The notes under the pieces: model-generated
The model's input: the letters and a program-made list of their open reading frames with translations, nothing else
Told to the model about the DNA's origin: nothing
Databases searched by the model: none
Translations under genes and position numbers: made by a program
Shown here: piece after piece, positions 6,935-14,130 of the stretch
Layout: the number at the start of each line of letters is the position of its first letter
Position numbering within the stretch: the first letter of the stretch is position 1
Origin: Muribaculaceae bacterium
GTDB taxonomy: Bacteria > Bacteroidota > Bacteroidia > Bacteroidales > Muribaculaceae
Assembly (NCBI GenBank): GCA_009775265.1
Contig: VSPG01000048.1
Span: 1 to 14,131, forward strand
Direction of reading: 5' to 3'
DNA length: 14,131 nucleotides

Positions 6935-8667
6935 TGAAAAAAATCAGCTACATACTTCTTTTTGCAGCATTCTCCGCTCAGGCGCAGAAACTCAGCACTG
7001 AAATAACTGTAGAACGCACAGTAGTGCCTGCCGAGCGTGCTGCCATGCGTCTGAATTCCGTGAGTCCGTCCATAGTTCCGGCTACTGTGCAGGACACACG
7101 TATCGATATGGCTGAGTACGGGCAGCCGGGCACACTCACACGCTCATCTTATCTGCTCGCACCTGCGGCGTGGGCCGACACTTTTGCCCTTTCGCCCTAT
7201 CGCGGATACGTCAGTGCCGGATATTTTCCGGTTTATAACCTCGGTGTTTCGGCAGGCTATCGCCTGTTGCAGACATCAGACACCCGTTTGGGTGTCTGGG
7301 GGCAGTTCGACGGTTATGCCTATGACAGCAAAGAACACGCGGAGAATGGCAAAACGCCCGACTTTAAAAATAATAGTTTTGCAATAGGCGCCGATTTCGA
7401 CCGTCGTTTCGGTCGCGCAGGAGTGCTCTCAGCCGGTGTTGCGTATCGTTTCGGCAAGCAGAGCCTACCTGACAGTCATTATATCGTGGATCGCAATCTC
7501 AACATGGTTGACGCAAAAATAGCCTGGTGGGCCCGCGCCGGGCGAGTAGGCTACCACGTAGGAGCAGAACTGCACACCTTCGGCTATAAGGAAGATTATG
7601 GAAGTCCCGGATACGCCGATGGTATGCCTGAACCGCAGTTGCATCTTTTCGACAAGGGCACGGAAACCAGATTTGAAGCGAATGCCGGTTTGATTACGCG
7701 TCTCAGCGGCAGTAGCCGGGCCGGACTTGAACTGAAGGCCGATTTCCTTTCGCGTCCCGACGGGATGGTCATAGTCCCCGATTTTGATAACAAGCGATGG
7801 GAAATTGCCGGAGCCGACGGCGGTACTCTCGGTGTCATGACAGCCACGCCGTATTATGCTTTCGGAGGAGACAAAGGTGTAAACCTGCGTCTCGGAGCGC
7901 GCCTCGACATAAGCACCGGAGGCAAAGATAAAAAATTCCACGTAGCGCCGGATGTGCTTGCAAGCTATGCGGCCAAAGGTTTCTCAATTTATGCCCGTGC
8001 CGGAGGCGGGGAGGTGTTGAATACGCAGCGCTCCCTGTACGATTACACTCCATTCTTTCCGGCCGGATGGCAGTATCGCCGCTCACATCTGCCGCTGACG
8101 GTGGATGCGGGTATTAATGTCGGACCGTTTGCAGGTTTCGGCATAGAACTGTTCGGAGGCTGGGCGCGCGCCAACAACTGGCTTATGCCTGCATTTGTGG
8201 CCGGCCTCGGTGGTGGCTATGGCGACGTCGCATTCCTTGCTACGGATATAAAGGGAGCGCATGCTGGCGTCCGGGCAAGCTATTCCTGGCGTTCGATGGT
8301 CGACGTGAAGGCCTCCGTGGAGTTTGCTCCGCAGAAGCCCGGAAGCGGATATTATCTGTGGCGCGACCGTGCCAAAATGGTGCTGGAGGCGTCGCTTGCC
8401 GTGCGTCCTGTAGAAAAACTGGAAGTAAACGTGGGCTACGAATTGCGTGCCGACCGTGTGGCATACGGCTACGACGGAACGGAAATGCCGGAGGCCATCA
8501 GTCTTGGTGATGCAAGTCTGCTGTCGGTAAGCGCACGCTATTCCATAACGCCTGCTTTGGATGTGTTCACGCGTGGCGACAATCTGCTCGGCAGCGACTA
8601 CTATATGCTGCCTGGCGTGCGTGCTCAGGGGCTTCACGGCCTTGTCGGCGCATCGTTTAAGTTTTGA
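6931..8667 (+). CDS. TonB-receptor-like outer-membrane beta-barrel without plug
   Basis: A 578-residue outer-membrane protein. A signal peptide (MMKKISYILLFAAFSAQAQ, cut at AQA/Q) is followed by about 60 non-barrel residues. After that comes a long succession of alternating polar/aromatic beta strands with glycine-rich turns (SPYRGYVSAGYFPVYNLGVS, then many similar). The end is like a TonB-dependent receptor: RGDNLLGSDYYMLPGVRAQG, then a last strand ending in Phe (ASFKF), the sorting signal for the BAM machinery. There is no TonB box, carboxypeptidase-like domain or plug domain before the barrel, so it is not a normal gated receptor; it may act as a porin, exporter or assembly partner. It starts inside the stop codon of the TPR gene, suggesting the two products work together. 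ATG 6931 and ATG 6934 are equally possible starts. The substrate is unknown. Confidence 0.8.
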   Translation: MMKKISYILLFAAFSAQAQKLSTEITVERTVVPAERAAMRLNSVSPSIVPATVQDTRIDMAEYGQPGTLTRSSYLLAPAAWADTFALSPYRGYVSAGYFPVYNLGVSAGYRLLQTSDTRLGVWGQFDGYAYDSKEHAENGKTPDFKNNSFAIGADFDRRFGRAGVLSAGVAYRFGKQSLPDSHYIVDRNLNMVDAKIAWWARAGRVGYHVGAELHTFGYKEDYGSPGYADGMPEPQLHLFDKGTETRFEANAGLITRLSGSSRAGLELKADFLSRPDGMVIVPDFDNKRWEIAGADGGTLGVMTATPYYAFGGDKGVNLRLGARLDISTGGKDKKFHVAPDVLASYAAKGFSIYARAGGGEVLNTQRSLYDYTPFFPAGWQYRRSHLPLTVDAGINVGPFAGFGIELFGGWARANNWLMPAFVAGLGGGYGDVAFLATDIKGAHAGVRASYSWRSMVDVKASVEFAPQKPGSGYYLWRDRAKMVLEASLAVRPVEKLEVNVGYELRADRVAYGYDGTEMPEAISLGDASLLSVSARYSITPALDVFTRGDNLLGSDYYMLPGVRAQGLHGLVGASFKF

Positions 8668-8681
8668 TTATATTTCCTGCT

Positions 8682-9422
8682 ATGTTCAATTTCTTTAGTA
8701 AAAAGAAAGCTGAGAAGCTTTGGTTCGATACGGATATACACTGCCACATTCTTCCCGGCATTGACGACGGCTCGCCCTCTGTCGAACGTTCTGTAGAGTT
8801 GGTGGAGGCCATGCAGGAGTGGGGTATAGAGCGTATTTTCGCATCGCCGCATGTGACTATGGGCACATTTCCCAACACACCTGAATCCATCGCCTCGGCG
8901 CGCTGTGCCCTGCAGGCTGCACTTGACGAAAGAGGCAATACCCTTAAACTCGGCAACTCCGCTGAATACCGCCTCGACGACCTTTTTGAGGAGAACCGTA
9001 GCAAAGGTCTGTTGCAGATGCTCCCCGACGGGCATCTGATTATCGAGAATTCGTTTGTTCAGGAGCCGCTTAATCTCGACCGTCTTGTGTTCGAGCTGCA
9101 GGTTGACGGCTATCGCCCGATTCTCGCGCACCCTGAACGTTATTTTTATTATTACGAGAACCTTGACCGCTACCGCGCGCTGCACGACGCAGGAGTGGAG
9201 TTTCAAATCAATCTTTTGAGTCTTGCCGGATATTATGGCAAAGGCGAGCGGCGTATAGCCGAAAAACTCATAGACATGGGACTCGTCGACTTCGTAGGCA
9301 CCGACCTGCATGGCCGTCGCCACGTGGAGAGCATCAGGGGGTACATGGCCACACGCGAGTTCCGGCGTCACCGCTCGGCTCTTGAGAAGGTGATTAAAAA
9401 CGGACTTATACCCGACAACTGA
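8682..9422 (+). CDS. PHP-type tyrosine-protein phosphatase (CpsB/YwqE family)
   Basis: A 246-residue metal-dependent protein-tyrosine phosphatase of the PHP superfamily, like CpsB, CapC and YwqE. These dephosphorylate the tyrosine-rich tails of the bacterial kinases that control capsule or exopolysaccharide polymerisation. Metal-site residues are all visible: DIHCHILPGIDDGS (H20, H22, D28/D29), ASPHVT (H57), LIIEN (E122), ILAHPERY (H150) and GTDLHGRRH (D208, H210). No signal peptide is present, so it is cytoplasmic. The ATG at 8682 gives MFNFFSKKK, a common start in Bacteroidota relatives; it lies 14 nt after the barrel gene's stop, and the upstream TTG at 8664 is less likely. No BY-kinase (Wzc/CpsD) gene occurs in this window, so its substrate kinase must be elsewhere. 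The proximity to the glycosylphosphotransferase supports a role in surface polysaccharide. A more general PHP phosphoesterase role cannot be excluded. Confidence 0.92.
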   Translation: MFNFFSKKKAEKLWFDTDIHCHILPGIDDGSPSVERSVELVEAMQEWGIERIFASPHVTMGTFPNTPESIASARCALQAALDERGNTLKLGNSAEYRLDDLFEENRSKGLLQMLPDGHLIIENSFVQEPLNLDRLVFELQVDGYRPILAHPERYFYYYENLDRYRALHDAGVEFQINLLSLAGYYGKGERRIAEKLIDMGLVDFVGTDLHGRRHVESIRGYMATREFRRHRSALEKVIKNGLIPDN

Positions 9423-9423
9423 C

Positions 9424-9984
9424 ATGCAGCATAAAATCATAAGCAGCGACGACGCGTCTGCCGTGCTTGCCCGCGGTGGTGTCATCGCATATCCCACAGA
9501 GACGGTCTGGGGCATAGGTTGCGACGCTACCAACAGCGAGGCCGTGCGACGCATATTCGCCATAAAGCGGCGTGCCGAGGCCAAAGCATTGATAACTCTT
9601 GTGTCCGACGTTGCGATGCTGGAGCGTTGGGTCGACGACATCCCCGACGTTGCTTACGAACTGCTCGAAGCGGCAGTGGAGCCGCTGACGGTGGTGTACG
9701 ACAGCCCTCGTGGTCTTGCGCCGGAACTGCTTGCCGAGGACGGCTCTGCCGGAGTGCGCATTGTGCCGCTGCATCTGTTCCGCCGTTGGCGTAAGCCGCT
9801 TGTCTCCACCTCTGCTAATATCAGCGGCGCGCCGGCTCCGGTGTCGCTGGAAGCATTGTCGCAGGAAATAATAGATGCGGTCGATGCCATAGTAGACCCG
9901 GCGGACGCCCCTCCTGCGGCCGGAAAACCTTCTGCCGTGATTAAAATCAGTGCCGGCGGCTTGTTCAAAATACTGCGTAAGTGA
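9424..9984 (+). CDS. L-threonylcarbamoyladenylate synthase (YrdC/Sua5 family)
   Basis: A 186-residue single-domain YrdC-like enzyme. It makes threonylcarbamoyl-AMP from threonine, bicarbonate and ATP, the first step of t6A formation at position 37 of ANN-decoding tRNAs; TsaD and partners, not in this window, complete it. Visible motifs are YPTETVWGIGCDA (23-35), the substrate-binding IKRRAEAKALI (47-57; K48, R49 and K54 match the KRxxxKxL pattern) and STSANISG (128-135). There is no C-terminal Sua5 domain, so it is the short TsaC-type form. The segment between GVRIV (110-114) and RKPLVSTSAN is several residues shorter than I expect for the family. The start lies 1 nt after the phosphatase stop, and its stop overlaps the next ATG by one base (TGATG). 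It is a housekeeping gene placed in a polysaccharide context; function in tRNA modification is well supported. Confidence 0.93.
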   Translation: MQHKIISSDDASAVLARGGVIAYPTETVWGIGCDATNSEAVRRIFAIKRRAEAKALITLVSDVAMLERWVDDIPDVAYELLEAAVEPLTVVYDSPRGLAPELLAEDGSAGVRIVPLHLFRRWRKPLVSTSANISGAPAPVSLEALSQEIIDAVDAIVDPADAPPAAGKPSAVIKISAGGLFKILRK

Positions 9985-11387
9985 TGACCCCGGCCGGACT
10001 ACAACGCATGCGTTATATGCTGAGCGACTACGTGCTGCTCAACCTTGGTTGGTTCACGTTCAATGTCGTTCGCTATTATTCGTTGCCGGCCGACTGGGCT
10101 GGACCCATTGGAGGATTTCTTCTGTTGCCTTCGGTCATCCTCGGACAATGTGTGCTGCCGCTGCTTGCCATAGGGCTGTATGCCATATCGGGCTATTACA
10201 ACAGACCTTATGAAAAATCCCGTGTCGACGATGTGCTCAACACGGCGGGTGTATCGGCTCTGTCAGCGCTTATGATGTTCTTTGCGGTGCTTGTGAACGA
10301 TACCATCCCCGAACGTCTGCTCAACTATCAGCTGCTGCTTATTCTGTGGTTTTTGCTTGCCGTGCCTGTCTATGCCGGACGTTATGCAGTCACGGCATCG
10401 GTGAAGCGGGCAATAAGCGGCGGCCGTCTGCGTTTTGCAACGCTTGTGGTAGGCACGGGGGCGAGGGCGCGTGCCGTGGCCGAACGCATCAGACGCGTAC
10501 CCACGTCCATGGGATTCGACATCATAGGCTTTGTCGCTGCCGACGGAGACTGCGGTGCCGACGGCGAATACATGTCTATGGAAGAGGCGTGTTCGCTGGT
10601 GCGTGACGGGATAGTCGCTAATGTCATTTTAGCTGATGAAAACTGCGATGTCTCGGAGACTGCCCGCTTGCTCGGCCTGTTCCTGCCTCTGCACTGCAGC
10701 ATCTACATGGCACCGGACCTTTACGGGCTTCTTACCATGCGTCCGCGTGTCAATTCAGTGGCAAACGAGCCTTTGGTGAATATAGGTTCGGCAGGAGTGT
10801 CGGCCGCCACTGCCAATATGAAGCGTGTTGGCGATGTGCTGCTGTCGGCTCTTGCGTTGGTGCTGCTCGCTCCGGTATATATGGTGATAGCCGTAGCAGT
10901 CAAGGCCGACTCGCCCGGTCCGGCGTTCTACAGCCAGGAACGGGTAGGCTATCGCGGACGCCGTTTCATGATACGCAAGTTCCGCACCATGCACACCGAT
11001 GCCGAGGCAGCCGGGCCGCAACTGAGCAGCGACGGAGACAGACGCATCACGCGTGTAGGCGCCGTGTTACGGAAATACCGACTCGACGAGCTGCCACAGT
11101 TTTGGAATGTGTTCATAGGACAGATGAGCATCGTGGGGCCTCGTCCCGAGCGTGAGCATTACCTGCGGCTTATTGCCCGTAAAGCTCCTTGCGTGGAACT
11201 TCTTCATCAAGTTCGTCCCGGACTCACGTCGTGGGGCATGGTCAAGTTCGGCTATGCGCGCAATGTTGACGAGATGGTGGAGCGTCTTGCCTACGATATG
11301 CTGTATATTGAAAATGTTTCGTTCGGCGTTGACCTGCGGATAATGCTCCACACCATAAACACTGTGCTCACCGGCAAAGGCCTGTGA
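9984..11387 (+). CDS. Polyprenyl-phosphate glycosyl-1-phosphate transferase (WcaJ/WbaP type)
   Basis: A 467-residue membrane sugar transferase that would start a surface glycan by moving a sugar phosphate from a nucleotide sugar to undecaprenyl phosphate. The N-terminal part has about four membrane helices (roughly 15-150). A Rossmann-like soluble domain follows, beginning FATLVVGTGARARAVAERI. The C-terminal catalytic domain has a membrane-associated helix (VLLSALALVLLAPVYMVIAV), SPGPAFYSQERVGYRG, the conserved IRKFRTM, the catalytic Asp-Glu pair in LDELPQFWNV (D368, E369) and SIVGPRPE. All core motifs of the bacterial sugar transferase family are intact. The ATG at 9984 shares one base with the YrdC stop, and the GTG at 9981 is an alternative. 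No glycosyltransferases, flippase or polymerase adjoin it, so the rest of the pathway is encoded elsewhere. The sugar substrate cannot be predicted. Confidence 0.94.
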   Translation: MTPAGLQRMRYMLSDYVLLNLGWFTFNVVRYYSLPADWAGPIGGFLLLPSVILGQCVLPLLAIGLYAISGYYNRPYEKSRVDDVLNTAGVSALSALMMFFAVLVNDTIPERLLNYQLLLILWFLLAVPVYAGRYAVTASVKRAISGGRLRFATLVVGTGARARAVAERIRRVPTSMGFDIIGFVAADGDCGADGEYMSMEEACSLVRDGIVANVILADENCDVSETARLLGLFLPLHCSIYMAPDLYGLLTMRPRVNSVANEPLVNIGSAGVSAATANMKRVGDVLLSALALVLLAPVYMVIAVAVKADSPGPAFYSQERVGYRGRRFMIRKFRTMHTDAEAAGPQLSSDGDRRITRVGAVLRKYRLDELPQFWNVFIGQMSIVGPRPEREHYLRLIARKAPCVELLHQVRPGLTSWGMVKFGYARNVDEMVERLAYDMLYIENVSFGVDLRIMLHTINTVLTGKGL

Positions 11388-11407
11388 AACCATATAGTAC
11401 AACTTTT

Positions 11408-13291
11408 ATGAGTAAAGAACATAAAGACAACACACGTCCTCTCGGTCCTGATTACGGCCTTGTGGATGACGACGAAGAACTGGGCGCCACTACCTGTTGC
11501 GACGACCATCCGCGCACGTTCCATGCGGCATTGATGCGTTTTATACAATGGCGTGAAAAGCATGTGAAGGAAAAGAATTTCGTACTGGTTCTTGCGCTTT
11601 TCGTGGGCATATTTGCCGGCCTTGCGGCAATGGTGCTCAAATGGCTGATACACAACATAAGCCGCCTGCTCACGACACACATAGACGTGTCGCAGGCCAA
11701 TATCCTGTATATCCTTCTTCCTGCTGCGGGCGTGGTGCTCGTGGCACTGTATGTGCGCTATGTGGTGAAGGACAACATCTCGCATGGTGTCACACGCGTG
11801 CTTTATGCCATTTCGCAGAACAAGAGCCGCCTTAAGCGTCACAACATATACACTTCCGTGGTGGCTTCTTCGGTCACCATAGGTTTCGGCGGCTCGGTGG
11901 GTGCCGAGGGGCCGATAGTGTATACGGGTGCCGCCATAGGTTCCAATCTCGGCTCCATGTTCCGTCTTTCGCCGCGTATACTTATGATACTTGTGGGCTG
12001 CGGTGCGGCCGCAGGCATAGCTGGTATTTTCAAGGCGCCCATCGCAGGCATGCTGTTCACACTCGAAGTGCTGATGCTCGACCTCACCACCGTAAGTGTG
12101 ATGCCGCTGCTTATCGCTTCCATCACGTCGGCCACAATTGCCTACGCCTACACCGGCTATGATTTCGAGTTCTTCTTCGTGCAGAGCGAGGATTTCTATG
12201 TGGCCAAGATTCCGTTTGCAATAGTGCTCGGACTGGTGTGCGGCCTGGTGTCGCTTTATTTCACGCGTGCCATGAACATGATGGAGAATTTCTTCGGGCG
12301 TTTCCGCAACCCGTGGGGACGCACGGCCGTTGGCTGCGTAATCCTCTCCCTGCTCGTGTTTCTGTTGCCGCCGCTTTATGGCGAAGGCTACGGTGCCATC
12401 ACCGGGTTGCTCAACGGCGACACATCGTCTATTGTCAACGGCTCCATATTCTACGGCGAAGCCTCCGAAACATGGTTTCTCGTGCTGTTCATAGCCGTGA
12501 TTATCCTCACCAAGGCATTCGCCACTTCCGCCACCAACGGTGCCGGCGGTGTGGGCGGCACTTTCGCCCCGTCGCTGTATGTGGGCTGTATGACAGGATT
12601 CCTGTTTGCCTTCGTGTCCAACATGATGGGATTCGAGACCGTGCTCAGCACGAAAAACTTCGCCCTTATCGGAATGGCGGGCGTGATGGCGGGTGTGATG
12701 CACGCCCCGCTCATGGCCATCTTCCTGACGGCGGAGCTCACCGGTGGCTACGATCTGTTTCTGCCGCTGCTCATCGTGAGCACCATCGCCTACGGCACCA
12801 TCAAGTTTTTCGAACCATACAGCATCTACACCATGCGTCTTGCCAAGCGTGGCGAACTTCTGACCCACCACAAGGACAAAGCCGTGCTGACTTTGCTTAA
12901 GATAGACAATGTGATAGAAACCGACTTTCTGGCCGTGCGTCCTGAAATGTCTCTGAAAGATATGGTCGACACCATAGCCAAGAGCAGCCGCAACTTGTTC
13001 CCGGTAGTGGATGCCGCCGGATGTCTAAAAGGCGTAGTGGTGCTTGACGAAATCCGCAATATAATGTTCCGTCCTGATCTCTACCGCAAGATGTACGTGA
13101 GCAAATTCATGTCGATGCCTCCCGCGCGCATCGAGGTGGGCATGAGCATGGACAAAGTGATGAAGACATTCGACGATACCGGGGCATGGAACCTTCCTGT
13201 CGTAGACAATGGTGTCTATGTCGGGTTTGTGAGCAAAAGCAAGATATTCACTTCCTACCGTCGGGTGCTGAGGCATTTCAGCGAGGACTGA
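11408..13291 (+). CDS. ClC-family chloride channel/transporter with two CBS domains
   Basis: A 627-residue ClC anion transporter or channel. About 60 polar, acidic cytoplasmic residues precede the membrane domain (about 60-480, starting FVLVLALFVGIFAGLAAMVL). Signature segments seen are GSVGAEGP (162-169; E167 is the gating glutamate), FKAPIAGMLFTLE and GGTFAPS (about 383-389). The internal proton-glutamate position after E220 is valine (V221). The first anion motif GSGIP is replaced by DNISHGVT. Two C-terminal CBS domains (about 498-555 and 563-617) probably bind an adenine nucleotide and gate transport. ATG 11408 gives MSKEHKDNTR; a GTG at 11384 would overlap the previous stop as GTGA, but GTG starts are rare in this group. 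It is last in the operon, followed by a strong hairpin. Whether it exchanges protons or conducts passively is uncertain. Confidence 0.93.
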   Translation: MSKEHKDNTRPLGPDYGLVDDDEELGATTCCDDHPRTFHAALMRFIQWREKHVKEKNFVLVLALFVGIFAGLAAMVLKWLIHNISRLLTTHIDVSQANILYILLPAAGVVLVALYVRYVVKDNISHGVTRVLYAISQNKSRLKRHNIYTSVVASSVTIGFGGSVGAEGPIVYTGAAIGSNLGSMFRLSPRILMILVGCGAAAGIAGIFKAPIAGMLFTLEVLMLDLTTVSVMPLLIASITSATIAYAYTGYDFEFFFVQSEDFYVAKIPFAIVLGLVCGLVSLYFTRAMNMMENFFGRFRNPWGRTAVGCVILSLLVFLLPPLYGEGYGAITGLLNGDTSSIVNGSIFYGEASETWFLVLFIAVIILTKAFATSATNGAGGVGGTFAPSLYVGCMTGFLFAFVSNMMGFETVLSTKNFALIGMAGVMAGVMHAPLMAIFLTAELTGGYDLFLPLLIVSTIAYGTIKFFEPYSIYTMRLAKRGELLTHHKDKAVLTLLKIDNVIETDFLAVRPEMSLKDMVDTIAKSSRNLFPVVDAAGCLKGVVVLDEIRNIMFRPDLYRKMYVSKFMSMPPARIEVGMSMDKVMKTFDDTGAWNLPVVDNGVYVGFVSKSKIFTSYRRVLRHFSED

Positions 13292-13298
13292 ATACGAC

Positions 13299-13331
13299 AA
13301 CCGGGCCGCGCCATCATGGCGCGACCCGGTT
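13299..13331. terminator. Hairpin terminator between convergent genes
   Basis: A 15-bp stem with one C/A mismatch (AACCGGG 13299-13305 with CCCGGTT 13325-13331, and CGCGCCAT 13307-13314 with ATGGCGCG 13316-13323) lies 8 nt after the ClC stop. TCTTTAT follows on the plus strand. It sits between two convergent genes and probably stops transcripts from both sides; the minus-strand side lacks a T-run. Confidence 0.78.
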
Positions 13332-13347
13332 CTTTATGCCGGTCTGT

Positions 13348-13866
13348 TTATTTTGTGTTGTCGGCATTCTTTACGTTGGCCTGACGTTCGGCGGAGCACG
13401 CCTTCATGTCGCGGTGGTGGTTGCCTTTGTGGCGTCCCTGCGCTATGGCCTGATGGTTGCGTCCCATGCGTTGCGAGGGAGCGTTTATTGCCATGTTTTC
13501 AAGGAACACTACGTATTGTTCGGATGTGAGCACCGACTTCATCTCGTCGAGGTGGGCGCGGCGCATCTGTTTGCGCTGTGCGGCATTCTGTTCGCGTGCC
13601 TGGCTGCGGTCCTTCATTTCGGCCTTGCGTGCTTCACGCATTTCTTTGGCTTTCTTGGTGCGACTTTCTTTGATGGCTGCTATCTTTGTCTGTTGCTCGG
13701 GAGTCAGCGTTATACCTTCCATGAACAGCTCCATGCAGCAGTTGTCGGCCTTTTGTGCAGTGGGGCATGAAGCGTTGGCAGGGCATGTGGCGGGTTTCTG
13801 AGCCATTGCTCCGATGCCTGTGGCGGCAATGAGTGCCAGTGCGATAGAATAAATCTTCTTTTTCAT
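13348..13866 (-). CDS. Exported Spy/CpxP-like protein with LTxxQ motifs
   Basis: A 172-residue small exported protein. Residues 1-22 are a signal peptide (MKKKIYSIALALIAATGIGA, cut at AMA/Q). The mature part is highly charged and helical, with two LTxxQ motifs: LTPEQQ (54-59) and LTSEQ (113-117), about 59 residues apart. This is the hallmark spacing of the Spy/CpxP/CnrX-like periplasmic chaperone and stress-sensor family. Extra features are four cysteines after the signal peptide (C28, C34, C43, C44) and a His-rich tail (HKGNHHRD), which could bind metal; that is inference. It is a lone gene with 265 nt of non-coding DNA upstream, and no kinase or regulator is adjacent. The start ATG at 13866 is set by the signal peptide. 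A periplasmic envelope-stress or metal role fits but is not shown. Confidence 0.75.
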   Translation of the reverse strand: MKKKIYSIALALIAATGIGAMAQKPATCPANASCPTAQKADNCCMELFMEGITLTPEQQTKIAAIKESRTKKAKEMREARKAEMKDRSQAREQNAAQRKQMRRAHLDEMKSVLTSEQYVVFLENMAINAPSQRMGRNHQAIAQGRHKGNHHRDMKACSAERQANVKNADNTK

Positions 13867-14012
13867 ATTGATGTTGTTTTTGAAGTACTGTCTTGTTCAG
13901 TTTACACACCAATAAGACGCCGGCGCAGCAGAAAGGTTTAAGCGCATTAGGTTTAATTAATAGTAGATAAGGATATAAAAGCCTGGAAAGTGGCTGCGGA
14001 AGCGACAGAATA

Positions 14013-14039
14013 AAGTATAACTCTTTTTTAGAGATACTT
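14013..14039. repeat. Inverted repeat, AT-rich hairpin
   Basis: AAGTAT (14013-14018) pairs with ATACTT (14034-14039), and CTCT (14021-14024) with AGAG (14030-14033), around a loop of five T with a two-base bulge. It could fold in a leader of the leftward gene or be incidental. Confidence 0.45.
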
Positions 14040-14067
14040 AATGTGTCGCAAAAATAATTATTACTGT

Positions 14068-14090
14068 CCGCTAAACTTTTTTAGTAGCGG
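14068..14090. repeat. Inverted repeat CCGCTA/TAGCGG
   Basis: CCGCTA (14068-14073) and TAGCGG (14085-14090) are exact reverse complements around a T-rich 11-nt centre. The style resembles the non-coding ends of Bacteroidota insertion sequences; I cannot confirm that without a search. Confidence 0.45.
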
Positions 14091-14099
14091 TTGAAAATT

Positions 14100-14130
14100 A
14101 GGGCTGGCACCTATTGCAGGAGTCAGCCCT
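14100..14130 (-). terminator. Candidate terminator of a leftward gene beyond the window
   Basis: AGGGCTG (14100-14106) pairs with CAGCCCT (14124-14130), with an inner CCT/AGG pair. On the minus strand the stem is followed by AATTTTC, so it may terminate a leftward gene that ends just past the right edge. The gene itself is not visible. Confidence 0.5.

Noticed and set aside
7465..7941. 158-codon open frame antisense to the barrel gene
   Set aside because: Composition and lack of motifs mark it as a shadow frame.
8634..9641. 335-codon open frame antisense to the phosphatase and YrdC genes
   Set aside because: No recognisable domain, and the plus strand encodes two well-defined families.
11384..11407. 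GTG start for the ClC gene overlapping the transferase stop
   Set aside because: Possible, but GTG starts are uncommon here and the ATG at 11408 gives a normal cytoplasmic N-terminus; kept as an alternative only.
11291..12871. 526-codon open frame antisense to the ClC gene
   Set aside because: His/Arg/Glu-rich composition without any domain; it is the shadow of a GC-rich membrane-protein gene with clear ClC motifs.
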